Assembly (NCBI RefSeq): GCF_035930445.1
Contig: NZ_CP142394.1
Span: 529,501 to 593,500, forward strand
Reading direction: 5' to 3'
From: Sphingopyxis chilensis
GTDB lineage: Bacteria > Pseudomonadota > Alphaproteobacteria > Sphingomonadales > Sphingomonadaceae
DNA: 64,000 bases
Each line of letters starts with the position of its first letter. The first letter of the stretch is position 1. This document shows, piece after piece, positions 48,125 through 55,935 of the stretch. The notes under the pieces are model-generated. The model saw nothing but the letters and a program-made list of their open reading frames with translations, had not been told where the DNA came from and searched no databases. Position numbers and translations under genes: made by a program.

Positions 48125-48997
48125 TCAGACGATGCCGAAAGTCCAGCCTTCGGTTTTGGCGAGAGCTTCGGTCAGCGGCTGGGGTGACCAAGGGGCGGCA
48201 TCGCTTGCGATCGCCCGCAGCCAAGCGGCGGTCAGCAGCGCGTCGCTCGCATGATCGCTCACCGGCCCGCGAAAGCCTGCCGGCGGCGACCCCAGCGCCG
48301 TTAGCGCGGTATCGAGCGTCGCGCCGTCGCGAATCTTGCTGCGTCCGGGTGGCAGGCCGGCTGCGCGCGCGGCAAGGCTCGTGTAGATTTCGACGAGCAG
48401 CGGGCCGCAGGCGGGAACCGGATCGAGCGGCCACAGCGGTATTCGGCCCGACAACCGGTGCAGCAGGCGCATGCCGGCGAGGCTCGCCTTGCCGACCTGA
48501 GCCGCGCCGACGAGATTGAAATTGCTCACGCTCGCGGCCTGCTTCGTCGCGCGTTGATATTGCTCGACGATCCGCAGGCGGCCCGCGCCGGGAAGGAAGA
48601 GATCGCCGACATCGCCCCCGCCGTGGCGAAAATGGCGCCGCGCGTCGGGGTGCGCGAGGAACGCGCCGGCTTCATAGTGCGGATCGCCTTGCGCGAGACG
48701 CTCGACGAGCGCCCAAAGCGCCGGGATGTCGGCCGGACTATCGGTCCACTCGGGGAAATATGCCTCCCGATCGGCAAAGGCGAAGGCGGCCGAGAAATCG
48801 AAGCCGATCAGCATATCTTCGCCCGCGTCCGCGACGCCTTCAAGCCAGGCGAGTACTTCGGCGCGCGACCATATATGGCCCGGCCGTACGAGCGCTGGCG
48901 CCGCCGCGGCGCTCGCGAGCGCGAGCGCGATCCCGCGCTGGCGCTCGCCGCGGGCGCCCGACCAGTCGAGGGCGGCAAAGTGGGTGAAGCGGCGCAT
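48125..48997 (-). CDS. Conserved protein with RNase H-like (DUF429-type) features
   Basis: The 290-residue soluble protein has acidic residues in the order expected for an RNase H fold: Asp in FAALDWSGA at the first strand, IGFDFSAAFAF, and a late DHASDALLTAAWL helix. These recall DUF429-type predicted nucleases. I cannot assign a substrate. It is a single gene between tRNA-Thr and the divergent nfu-like gene, with high-GC codon use like its neighbours. Confidence 0.65.
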   Translation of the reverse strand: MRRFTHFAALDWSGARGERQRGIALALASAAAAPALVRPGHIWSRAEVLAWLEGVADAGEDMLIGFDFSAAFAFADREAYFPEWTDSPADIPALWALVERLAQGDPHYEAGAFLAHPDARRHFRHGGGDVGDLFLPGAGRLRIVEQYQRATKQAASVSNFNLVGAAQVGKASLAGMRLLHRLSGRIPLWPLDPVPACGPLLVEIYTSLAARAAGLPPGRSKIRDGATLDTALTALGSPPAGFRGPVSDHASDALLTAAWLRAIASDAAPWSPQPLTEALAKTEGWTFGIV

Positions 48998-49050
48998 CGC
49001 TGGGGTTTAGCGCCGCAGAGCGCCTTGCACAAAGGGCGCCGGAGCCCCAC

Positions 49051-49632
49051 ATGCGCCCCATGCTGATTGAAACCGAATCGACGCCCAATCCCGCGACGCT
49101 CAAATTCATGCCCGGCCGGGCGGTGATGGAGGCGGGAACACGCGACTTTGCCAGCCCCGAAGAGGCGGAAGCTTCGCCGCTTGCGAGCGCGCTTTTCTCG
49201 CTCGGCGATGTGACCGGCGTGTTCTTTGGTCGTGATTTCGTGTCGGTGACGATCGCCCCCGGTGCCGAATGGGCCGATGTGAAGCCCGACATACTCGGCA
49301 TCGTGATGGATCATTTCCTCGCCGAAGTGCCGCTGTTCAACGCCGCCAGCGCGGGCTTTTCGGTGCCGGCGGAGGATGAAGGGTTCGCCGACGATCCCGC
49401 CGATGCCGACATCATCGACCAGATCAAGGAACTCATTGAAACGCGCGTCCGCCCCGCGGTCGCCAACGACGGCGGCGATATCGTCTATCGCGGTTTCGAC
49501 AAGGGCAATGTGTATCTGAAGATGCAGGGCGCCTGCGCGGGCTGCCCGTCCTCGACCGCGACGCTGAAGAATGGCATCGAGTCCCTCTTGAAACATTATG
49601 TGCCTGAGGTAACGGCAGTTCACGCCGTCTGA
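49051..49632 (+). CDS. NifU-family iron-sulfur scaffold protein (Nfu)
   Basis: The 193-residue protein joins an N-terminal Nfu_N domain (MLIETESTPNPATLKFMPG) to a C-terminal NifU domain with the cluster-binding CxxC in GACAGCPSST. Nfu proteins carry [4Fe-4S] clusters to client enzymes. The ATG at 49051 has GGAG six bases upstream. A nitroreductase follows after 24 bases. Confidence 0.95.
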   Translation: MRPMLIETESTPNPATLKFMPGRAVMEAGTRDFASPEEAEASPLASALFSLGDVTGVFFGRDFVSVTIAPGAEWADVKPDILGIVMDHFLAEVPLFNAASAGFSVPAEDEGFADDPADADIIDQIKELIETRVRPAVANDGGDIVYRGFDKGNVYLKMQGACAGCPSSTATLKNGIESLLKHYVPEVTAVHAV

Positions 49633-49656
49633 CCAAATCATTTCAGGAGATGCCCT

Positions 49657-50250
49657 ATGAGCGAGCCGCTTTCCGACAGCGCCCTCGACCAGCTGTTTCG
49701 CACCGCGCGTACCTATAACGGCTATCTCGACAAGCCCGTTTCCGAAGCTCAGCTCTACGCGATCTGGGACTTGATGAAGTTCGGCCCGACCAGCGCGAAC
49801 GGCCTGCCGGCGCGGATCGTCTGGTGCGTGTCGGACGAAGCGAAGCAAAAGCTCGCGGCGCTCGCCATTCCGGGGAATGAAGAAAAGATCCTCGCGGCGC
49901 CGGTCACGGCGATCATCGCGATGGACACCGAATTTTACGAGCATCTGCCAGAATTTTTCCCGCACACCGATGCGCGCAGCTGGTTTGCCGGTAACGAGGA
50001 GCATGCGAAAGTAACGGCTTTCCGCAATTCGAGCCTGCAAGGCGCCTATTTCATCCTCGCCGCGCGCGCCCTCGGGCTCGACACCGGCCCGATGTCGGGC
50101 TTCAACAACGCCGCCGTCGACGAGGCCTTTTTCGCCGACCAGCCCAAGGTGAAGAGCAATTTCATCTCGACCCTCGGCTATGGCGATCCCGCGAGTATTT
50201 TCGAGCGCAGCCCGCGCCCCGACTTCGCGCGCTTCAACCGCATCGCCTGA
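49657..50250 (+). CDS. Nitroreductase family protein, malonic-semialdehyde-reductase (RutE/HadB)-like
   Basis: The 197-residue FMN-dependent protein has [17 protein letters not shown] and [15 protein letters not shown] at the start, and [16 protein letters not shown] with [14 protein letters not shown] near the end. These match the RutE/HadB branch. RutE reduces malonic semialdehyde in the pyrimidine-degradation Rut pathway; no other rut gene is visible, so another aldehyde or nitro substrate is possible. AGGAGA lies before the start. Confidence 0.9.
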   Translation: MSEPLSDSALDQLFRTARTYNGYLDKPVSEAQLYAIWDLMKFGPTSANGLPARIVWCVSDEAKQKLAALAIPGNEEKILAAPVTAIIAMDTEFYEHLPEFFPHTDARSWFAGNEEHAKVTAFRNSSLQGAYFILAARALGLDTGPMSGFNNAAVDEAFFADQPKVKSNFISTLGYGDPASIFERSPRPDFARFNRIA

Positions 50251-50268
50251 ACGGCCCGCGCCCCATCC

Positions 50269-50889
50269 ATGCGCCACCTTGTCATCGATTCGGCGAGCGA
50301 AGCCTGCTCGGTGGCGCTGATCGAGGCGGGCGCAGTCGTCGATCATCGCCACGAAGTGATCGGGCGCGGCCACGCCGAGCGCCTCGTCCCGCTGGTCGCT
50401 GAACTCGCTGGCGGAGGCCGCGCCGAGGCGATCGCCGTCGGGTGCGGCCCGGGCAGCTTTGCCGGCGTGCGGATCGGCGTGGCAGCGGCGCGTGCGTTCG
50501 CGCTCGGATGGCAGGTGCCAGTGCATGGTTTTTCGACGCTCGCCCTCGTTGCCGCCGCTGCGGCGGACGAGATTGCCGCGGCGGACGGCGCGCTGGTGGT
50601 GATGGAAGGCGGCCACGGCCAATGGTTCGTTCAGCCTTTCACGGCCGACCTTGCGTCGCGCGCCGAGCTTCGATCGCTGCTCCCGGAGGAGGCCGTCCGG
50701 CTCGCAGACGCGCTGGTCGTCGGCAACCGCTCAGAAGCCTTCGTCGCAAAACGCGGCTCGGGACGCGCGCTGGCGGTGCTGCCCGACGCGCGCGCCTTCT
50801 CACGGTTGCCCGCGGGTGCAATGATCGACCGGCCGAGCCCGATTTACGGTCGTGCGCCCGACGCCAAGCCGATGGCGCCGCCGGCATGA
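50269..50889 (+). CDS. tsaB: tRNA threonylcarbamoyladenosine biosynthesis protein TsaB
   Basis: The 206 residues show the TsaB pattern: LVIDSASEACSVALIE at the N-terminus, GRGHAERLVPLV, and the VGCGPGSFAGVRIGVAAARAFA block. TsaB is the inactive ASKHA partner of TsaD in the complex that makes t6A37 on ANN-decoding tRNAs. The gene overlaps rimI by four bases (ATGA), a common arrangement. Confidence 0.95.
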   Translation: MRHLVIDSASEACSVALIEAGAVVDHRHEVIGRGHAERLVPLVAELAGGGRAEAIAVGCGPGSFAGVRIGVAAARAFALGWQVPVHGFSTLALVAAAAADEIAAADGALVVMEGGHGQWFVQPFTADLASRAELRSLLPEEAVRLADALVVGNRSEAFVAKRGSGRALAVLPDARAFSRLPAGAMIDRPSPIYGRAPDAKPMAPPA

Positions 50890-51368
50890 CGACCGCTATT
50901 CGTCTCGCCACCGCCCGCGTCGGCGATCTCGCCGCGGTGATGCGCGTGATGGATGCCGCGTTCGAGCCCGCCTATGGCGAGGCATGGACCGGCGCGCAGC
51001 TTTTGACCCTGTTCGCGCTGCCGTCGGCGCGCGTGTGCCTGGCCTGGGACGGGGACCATGCGTGCGGATTTTCCGCCGCACGGATCGCCGGCCCGGAAAG
51101 CGAGCTCTTGTTGCTCGCGGTCGATCCGCAGTTTCGCGGTCGCGGGATCGGCCGATTATTGATCGACGACTGGCGTGCCTGGGCCGGCGAACAGGGCGCC
51201 GAAGACTATTTCCTTGAAATGCGGGCCGACAATGGCGCGATTCATCTTTATGAGCGCACAGGTTTTACGGAGTGCGGGCGGCGGCCTGCCTATTATCGCG
51301 GCCATGACGGCAAGCTTCGCGATGCAATTACAATGCGCCAGTCGGCGGGGACAAGCCAAACCGGCTGA
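50886..51368 (+). CDS. rimI: Ribosomal-protein-alanine N-acetyltransferase RimI
   Basis: The 160-residue GNAT protein has LLLLAVDPQFRGRGIGRLLIDDW, the acetyl-CoA-binding R/QxxGxG/A loop, and FLEMRADNGAIHLYERTGFTECGRR, the hallmark of RimI-type enzymes. It acetylates N-terminal alanine of proteins such as S18. The start at 50886 overlaps the tsaB stop; a frame open further upstream lies across tsaB and is rejected. Confidence 0.93.
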   Translation: MTTAIRLATARVGDLAAVMRVMDAAFEPAYGEAWTGAQLLTLFALPSARVCLAWDGDHACGFSAARIAGPESELLLLAVDPQFRGRGIGRLLIDDWRAWAGEQGAEDYFLEMRADNGAIHLYERTGFTECGRRPAYYRGHDGKLRDAITMRQSAGTSQTG

Positions 51369-51476
51369 TCGGTGATTGCGGAATTACATCCAAAGTGGCA
51401 CTAAACCGTGCGGCGAAAGAAAAAATCCAATATTCGCCGCTATGCTTCTGGGTAATCGAAAACAAGGAATAGTCTC

Positions 51477-51911
51477 ATGTCCGATCAAGCCGACACCAAT
51501 GAGATGCTCGTTACGCTGACCGCCGATATTGTCGCGGCGCATGTCAGCAACAACAGCGTCGCGATTTCAGATCTCTCCATTTTGATCAATAATGTCCACG
51601 CCGCGCTGTCGGGCCTCGGGGCCGAGCCGGTCGTCGAGGAAAAGCTGGTGCCGGCGGTCTCGATCCGCACTTCGGTCAAACCCGATTACATCGTCTGTCT
51701 GGAGGACGGCAAGAAGTTGAAGATGCTCCGCCGTCACCTGATGACGCATTACGGCATGACCCCCGACGACTATCGCGCCAAATGGGGCCTGCCTGCCGAC
51801 TATCCGATGGTCGCGCCCAACTATGCCGAAAAGCGCCGCGCGCTGGCAAAGGAAATCGGCCTCGGCACCAAGGGCCGTGGCGGCGGGCGCAAGCGCAAGG
51901 CCAAGGCCTGA
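51477..51911 (+). CDS. MucR/Ros-family transcriptional regulator
   Basis: The 144-residue protein has the Ros/MucR domain [22 protein letters not shown], with zinc ligands Cys74, Asp77, His87 and His91 (the CysAspHisHis variant), followed by [27 protein letters not shown] and a Lys/Arg-rich tail. Family members control exopolysaccharide and cell-cycle genes in alphaproteobacteria by binding AT-rich DNA. The exopolysaccharide locus 4 kb upstream is an obvious candidate target. AAGGAATAG precedes the ATG. Confidence 0.95.
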   Translation: MSDQADTNEMLVTLTADIVAAHVSNNSVAISDLSILINNVHAALSGLGAEPVVEEKLVPAVSIRTSVKPDYIVCLEDGKKLKMLRRHLMTHYGMTPDDYRAKWGLPADYPMVAPNYAEKRRALAKEIGLGTKGRGGGRKRKAKA

Positions 51912-51944
51912 TACTCGCGATAAATCGCTCCGCCCGGAGCAGGG

Positions 51945-51973
51945 AAGGGCGGCGCCCGTCGGGCGCCGCCCTT
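51945..51973 (+). terminator. Strong hairpin after the MucR gene
   Basis: Perfect 13-bp GC-rich arms (51945-51957 and 51961-51973) enclose a GTC loop. It lies about 34 bases after the stop codon. The trailing sequence GTCCTATTC is only weakly T-rich, so termination is likely but not textbook. Confidence 0.65.
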
Positions 51974-52046
51974 GTCCTATTCGCGGGGCGTCCCTATACA
52001 GTTTGCAACAAATACAGACGCGGCTGCATCTGCAGGAAAGGCAAGC

Positions 52047-52472
52047 ATGTCCGGTAATATCGATCTCGAAGCCCTGTGCCACGAAAAGGGCCTGCGCATC
52101 ACCGAACAGCGCCGCATCATCGCGCGCGTCATCTCGGATTCGGAGGATCATCCCGACGTCGAAACGCTGTATGAGCGCGCGTCGAAGATCGACAGCGGCA
52201 TCTCGATCGCGACCGTTTACCGCACCGTCCGCCTGTTCGAAGAGGCGGGCATCCTCGACCGTCACGATTTCGGCGACGGACGCTCGCGCTACGAAGCCGC
52301 GCCCGAGGCGCATCACGACCATCTGATCGACGTCGAAACAGGCAATGTGATCGAATTCGTCGATCCCGAACTCGAAGCGTTGCAAAAGGTGATCGCCGAA
52401 CGGCTGGGATTCCGCCTCGTCGACCACCGCATGGAGCTTTATGGTGTCGCCATCGATCGCAAGCGCGACTGA
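52047..52472 (+). CDS. fur: Fur-family regulator (Fur/Mur type)
   Basis: The 141-residue protein has the winged-helix DNA-binding half (GLRITEQRRIIARVI, ISIATVYRTVRLFEEAGIL) and the dimerisation half with the metal site HHDH at residues 89-92. The CxxC pairs of classical Fur are absent; the only cysteine is Cys11. This is usual in alphaproteobacteria, where such proteins act as iron or manganese regulators. The ATG at 52047 has AGGAAAGG upstream. The 3' end overlaps plsC by 32 bases. Confidence 0.93.
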   Translation: MSGNIDLEALCHEKGLRITEQRRIIARVISDSEDHPDVETLYERASKIDSGISIATVYRTVRLFEEAGILDRHDFGDGRSRYEAAPEAHHDHLIDVETGNVIEFVDPELEALQKVIAERLGFRLVDHRMELYGVAIDRKRD

Positions 52473-53238
52473 TCGAACCTCGATCACCTGGCGGACGGTC
52501 GCCCGTCTCGCCCTGATGGTGCTGACGCTCCTTTTTCTGATCGTCCCGCATCTTCTCTACCGCGCGGTCGGCCGTCCGTCGCCGATGGTCATGGCCTTCC
52601 TCAATGCCGTCGGATGGATCGCGGGGCTGCGCATCCGCACGACGGGCACGCGGCTCCGGCGCGATGTGCTTTTCGTTTCCAACCATGTCAGCTGGCTCGA
52701 CATTCTTGCGCTCGGCGGTGCCGCGCGCTCCGCCTTCGTTTCGAAGGCGGAAATCGGCTCCGCGCCGCTCGTCGGCTGGCTCGCCGACCAGAACCACACG
52801 GTCTATGTCCAGCGCGAGGCGCGGCGCGAGATTCACAATCAGGCGAACGACCTGCGCAATGCGCTCGCACGCGGGCGTCCTGTTACACTGTTCCCTGAAG
52901 GCACGACGGGGCCAGGCGACGGCCTGCTGCCCTTCCGTGCCTCCTTGTTCCAGGCGGTGATCCCGACGCCGCCGAAACTGCGCGTCCAGCCGGTATTGCT
53001 CGACTATGGCGATGAGGCGAACGATATCGCCTGGCTCGACCCTGAATCGGGGCTCGATAATTTCAAGCGGCTGCTCGCGCGCAAGCGCCCGGTTCATCTC
53101 ACTATCCATTATCTCGATCCGCTGCCCGACATCGTCGAGAGCGATCGCAAGATATTGGCGGAGGCCGCTCGCGCGGCGATCACGGCGCGGATGGCCGAGG
53201 TCGCGCGCCCTTCCGCCGTGACCCTCCATCGCCTATAG
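52441..53238 (+). CDS. 1-acyl-sn-glycerol-3-phosphate acyltransferase (PlsC-like)
   Basis: The 265-residue protein has an N-terminal hydrophobic segment ([20 protein letters not shown]) and the PlsC catalytic motif NHVSWLD (HX4D), with FPEGTTG as the second motif. It acylates lysophosphatidic acid, or a related lysolipid, at the inner membrane. The ATG at 52441 lies inside the end of fur with GGAG upstream, so translation is coupled. miaB follows after seven bases. Confidence 0.92.
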   Translation: MVSPSIASATDRTSITWRTVARLALMVLTLLFLIVPHLLYRAVGRPSPMVMAFLNAVGWIAGLRIRTTGTRLRRDVLFVSNHVSWLDILALGGAARSAFVSKAEIGSAPLVGWLADQNHTVYVQREARREIHNQANDLRNALARGRPVTLFPEGTTGPGDGLLPFRASLFQAVIPTPPKLRVQPVLLDYGDEANDIAWLDPESGLDNFKRLLARKRPVHLTIHYLDPLPDIVESDRKILAEAARAAITARMAEVARPSAVTLHRL

Positions 53239-53245
53239 CGCGCCG

Positions 53246-54595
53246 ATGAAATCCGACTCATCCCAGAATTCCGGCAAAACCTTTCACGTCAAATCCTTCG
53301 GCTGCCAGATGAACGTCTATGACGGCGAGCGCATGGCCGAGATGCTGGGCGCGCAAGGCTATGTCCCGGCCGCCGACGGCGCCGACGCCGATCTTGTCGT
53401 GCTCAACACCTGCCACATCCGAGAGAAAGCTGCCGAGAAAGTCTACTCGGACATCGGCCGGCTGAAGCGCGAGGACGGGAGCACGCCGACGATCGCGGTC
53501 GCGGGCTGCGTCGCGCAGGCCGAGGGCGCCGAGATCGCGCGTCGCGCGCCGAGCGTCGATGTCGTCGTCGGCCCGCAGGCCTATCATCGCCTGCCCGAGT
53601 TGATCGCGCGTGCCGAAAAGGGCGAAAAGGCGATCGACCTCGACATGCCGCTCGAAAGCAAGTTCGGCGCGCTCCCCAAACGCGCCGGCGGCCAGCGCCC
53701 GACCGCCTTCCTGACCGTGCAGGAAGGTTGCGACAAATTCTGCACTTACTGCGTCGTGCCGTACACGCGCGGGGCCGAGATCAGCCGGCCCTTCGGCGAC
53801 CTGATTGCCGAGGCGCGCGCGCTGGTGGCAGGCGGGGTACGCGAAATCACGCTGCTCGGCCAGAATGTCAACGCATGGGATGGCGAGGATGACCGGGGCC
53901 GGGCGATCGGCCTCGACGGCCTGATCCGCGAACTCGCGCGCGAAGACGGGCTCGAGCGCATCCGCTATACGACCAGCCATCCCAACGACATGACCGACGG
54001 GCTGATCGCGGCGCATGGCGAGGTCGACAAGCTGATGCCCTTCCTCCACCTGCCGGTGCAGGCAGGCAGCGATCGCATCCTCGCCGCGATGAACCGCAGC
54101 CACAGCGTGGAAAGCTACCTTCGCGTCATCGAGCGTGTTCGCGCGGCACGCCCCGACATCGCGATCTCGGGCGACTTCATCGTCGGCTTCCCCGGCGAGA
54201 GCGAGGAAGATTTTCAGGCCACGCTCGATATCGTCCGCGCGACGAACTACGCGATGGCGTACAGCTTCAAATATTCGCGCCGCCCCGGCACGCCCGCGGC
54301 GACGATGGACGGCCAGATTTCCGAAGCGACGATGAACGACCGTCTCCAGCGGCTGCAGGCCTTGCTCAACGAGCAGCAACAGGCATTCAACGCCGCGACG
54401 GTTGGCCGCACGACGCGCCTGCTCCTCGAACGCAAGGGCAAGCTCGAAGGCCAGCTCATCGGCAAGTCGCCGTGGCTCCAGTCGGTGCACGTCACCGCGC
54501 CGGGCCTCGCAATCGGCGACATGATCGACGTGCGGATTACCTCGGCCGGGCCGAACAGCCTCGGCGCCGAGCCGCTGATGGAAGCGATCGCCTAG
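53246..54595 (+). CDS. miaB: tRNA-2-methylthio-N6-dimethylallyladenosine synthase MiaB
   Basis: The 449-residue radical-SAM enzyme has the three N-terminal cluster cysteines (SFGCQMN, LNTCHIR, AGCVAQ), the radical-SAM CxxxCxxC in GCDKFCTYC, and a C-terminal TRAM domain. It methylthiolates i6A37 in tRNAs reading UNN codons. It is followed by phoH, as in many proteobacteria. Confidence 0.97.
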   Translation: MKSDSSQNSGKTFHVKSFGCQMNVYDGERMAEMLGAQGYVPAADGADADLVVLNTCHIREKAAEKVYSDIGRLKREDGSTPTIAVAGCVAQAEGAEIARRAPSVDVVVGPQAYHRLPELIARAEKGEKAIDLDMPLESKFGALPKRAGGQRPTAFLTVQEGCDKFCTYCVVPYTRGAEISRPFGDLIAEARALVAGGVREITLLGQNVNAWDGEDDRGRAIGLDGLIRELAREDGLERIRYTTSHPNDMTDGLIAAHGEVDKLMPFLHLPVQAGSDRILAAMNRSHSVESYLRVIERVRAARPDIAISGDFIVGFPGESEEDFQATLDIVRATNYAMAYSFKYSRRPGTPAATMDGQISEATMNDRLQRLQALLNEQQQAFNAATVGRTTRLLLERKGKLEGQLIGKSPWLQSVHVTAPGLAIGDMIDVRITSAGPNSLGAEPLMEAIA

Positions 54596-54725
54596 TGCGG
54601 CTGGCGGAAACTGTCTCCGCGAAGACACACTCCGTCTGCTTCCGTCACATTCCGAACCTGCAGGTGATGGACTCCCGTCTTTGCGGGTTTACAGTCCGGT
54701 TCTCGATCGAAGGAGCCTTGCCCAC

Positions 54726-55733
54726 GTGTCCAAACGCCCGCTGACCGCCTCCGCCCCCGCCGAACCCGGCGACCGCGTCCGACTGACGGCGGAATTCGAG
54801 CGAACGCAGCTTTTGGGCATCCTCTTCGGTGAATTCGACCGCAATCTCGTCGCGATCGAAAACCGGCTTGGCGTCTATATCTCGGCGCGCGGCAATCGCG
54901 TGCAGATTGAGGGCGAGGCCGAAGCGGCGGCGCGCGCACGCGACGTGCTCACCGACCTTTATGACCGCATCGAAAAGGGGCAGGAGGTTGATGCCGGCAT
55001 GGTCGACGGCGTGATCGCGATGTCGGCGCAGCCGACGCTCGACGGCATCATCCGCCACGATGCGAACGAAGCGCCGCCGGTGATGATCCGTACGCGCAAG
55101 AAGACGATCGTGCCCCGCGCGCCGTCACAGATTCCCTATATGCAGGCGCTTGCGCGCGAGGATGTGATTTTCGCGCTCGGCCCGGCGGGCACCGGCAAGA
55201 CCTATCTCGCGGTGGCGCAGGCGGTGGCGCAGCTCATCACCGGCAGCGTTCAGCGCCTCATCCTCTCGCGCCCCGCGGTCGAGGCGGGCGAGAAACTCGG
55301 CTTCCTGCCCGGCGACATGAAGGAAAAGGTCGATCCCTATCTGCGACCGCTCTACGACGCGCTCCACGATTGCCTCCCGGCCGAGCAAGTCGAGCGCCGC
55401 ATTGCGTCGGGGGAGATCGAAATCGCGCCGCTCGCCTTCATGCGCGGCCGCACGCTTGCGGACGCCTTCATCATCCTCGACGAGGCGCAGAACACGACGA
55501 TCCCGCAGATGAAGATGTTCCTGACGCGCTTCGGCATGAACAGCCGCATGGTGATCTGCGGCGACCCCAAGCAGGTCGACCTGCCGATCCCCGCAACCTC
55601 AGGTCTTGCCGACGCGGTCGCGCGGCTCGAGGGGCTCGAGGGCATCAACGTCAGCCGCTTCACCAGCGCCGACGTGGTGCGCCACCCGATCGTCGGGCGG
55701 ATTGTCGAGGCGTATGAAGGGCCGGGATCCTAG
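54726..55733 (+). CDS. PhoH-family ATPase (YbeZ-like)
   Basis: The 335-residue protein has an N-terminal KH-like part (NLVAIENRLGVYISARGNRVQIEG) and a P-loop ATPase with Walker A GPAGTGKT and Walker B FIILDEAQNT. PhoH/YbeZ proteins are linked to RNA metabolism together with the endoribonuclease YbeY. The start is the GTG at 54726, with AGGAG upstream; an ATG 15 codons earlier has no ribosome site. The normal partner gene ybeY is not adjacent here but lies 6 kb downstream. Confidence 0.93.
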   Translation: MSKRPLTASAPAEPGDRVRLTAEFERTQLLGILFGEFDRNLVAIENRLGVYISARGNRVQIEGEAEAAARARDVLTDLYDRIEKGQEVDAGMVDGVIAMSAQPTLDGIIRHDANEAPPVMIRTRKKTIVPRAPSQIPYMQALAREDVIFALGPAGTGKTYLAVAQAVAQLITGSVQRLILSRPAVEAGEKLGFLPGDMKEKVDPYLRPLYDALHDCLPAEQVERRIASGEIEIAPLAFMRGRTLADAFIILDEAQNTTIPQMKMFLTRFGMNSRMVICGDPKQVDLPIPATSGLADAVARLEGLEGINVSRFTSADVVRHPIVGRIVEAYEGPGS

Positions 55734-55744
55734 CCCTATCTGAA

Positions 55745-55822
55745 GCGTCATTGCGAACGCAGCGAAATCATTCAGGGCGAGGCAGCTGCTCTGGATTGCT
55801 TCGCTGCGCTCGCATGATGGCG
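55745..55822. repeat. Inverted repeat of the GCAATGACG family
   Basis: The left arm AGCGTCATTGCGAACGCAGC and the right part GGATTGCTTCGCTGCGCTCG followed by CATGATGGCGC are inverted relatives. The element lies just after phoH. A related element at 60289-60374 lies before the next inserted operon, so the accessory genes between are bracketed by the same repeat family. Confidence 0.7.
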
Positions 55823-55841
55823 CGATATTCTCGGTATTCTA

Positions 55842-55862
55842 GCAAACGATTATCAATAGCAT
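55842..55862 (+). promoter_or_regulatory. Fur-box-like site before the TonB receptor
   Basis: On the minus strand the site contains TGATAATCGTTTGC, which matches 11 of 14 positions of the Fur-box core TGATAATCATTATC. A possible promoter TTGACC at 55864, with a weak -10 (TAGCGA) at 55887 and a 17-bp spacer, overlaps its right side. The location fits iron repression of a heme receptor. Confidence 0.5.
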
Positions 55863-55935
55863 GTTGACCTCCTGAGCTGACGCGCCTAGCGATCAGCTAT
55901 TGCGAAACAATCGCAATACAATCAGGGGAAGAAAA

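Noticed and set aside
52024..52035. CTGC-N4-GCAG just before the fur start, resembling the galU dyad
   Set aside because: In GC-rich DNA several such eight-base matches are expected in 64 kb by chance, and this one overlaps the ribosome binding site; not counted as part of the dyad set.
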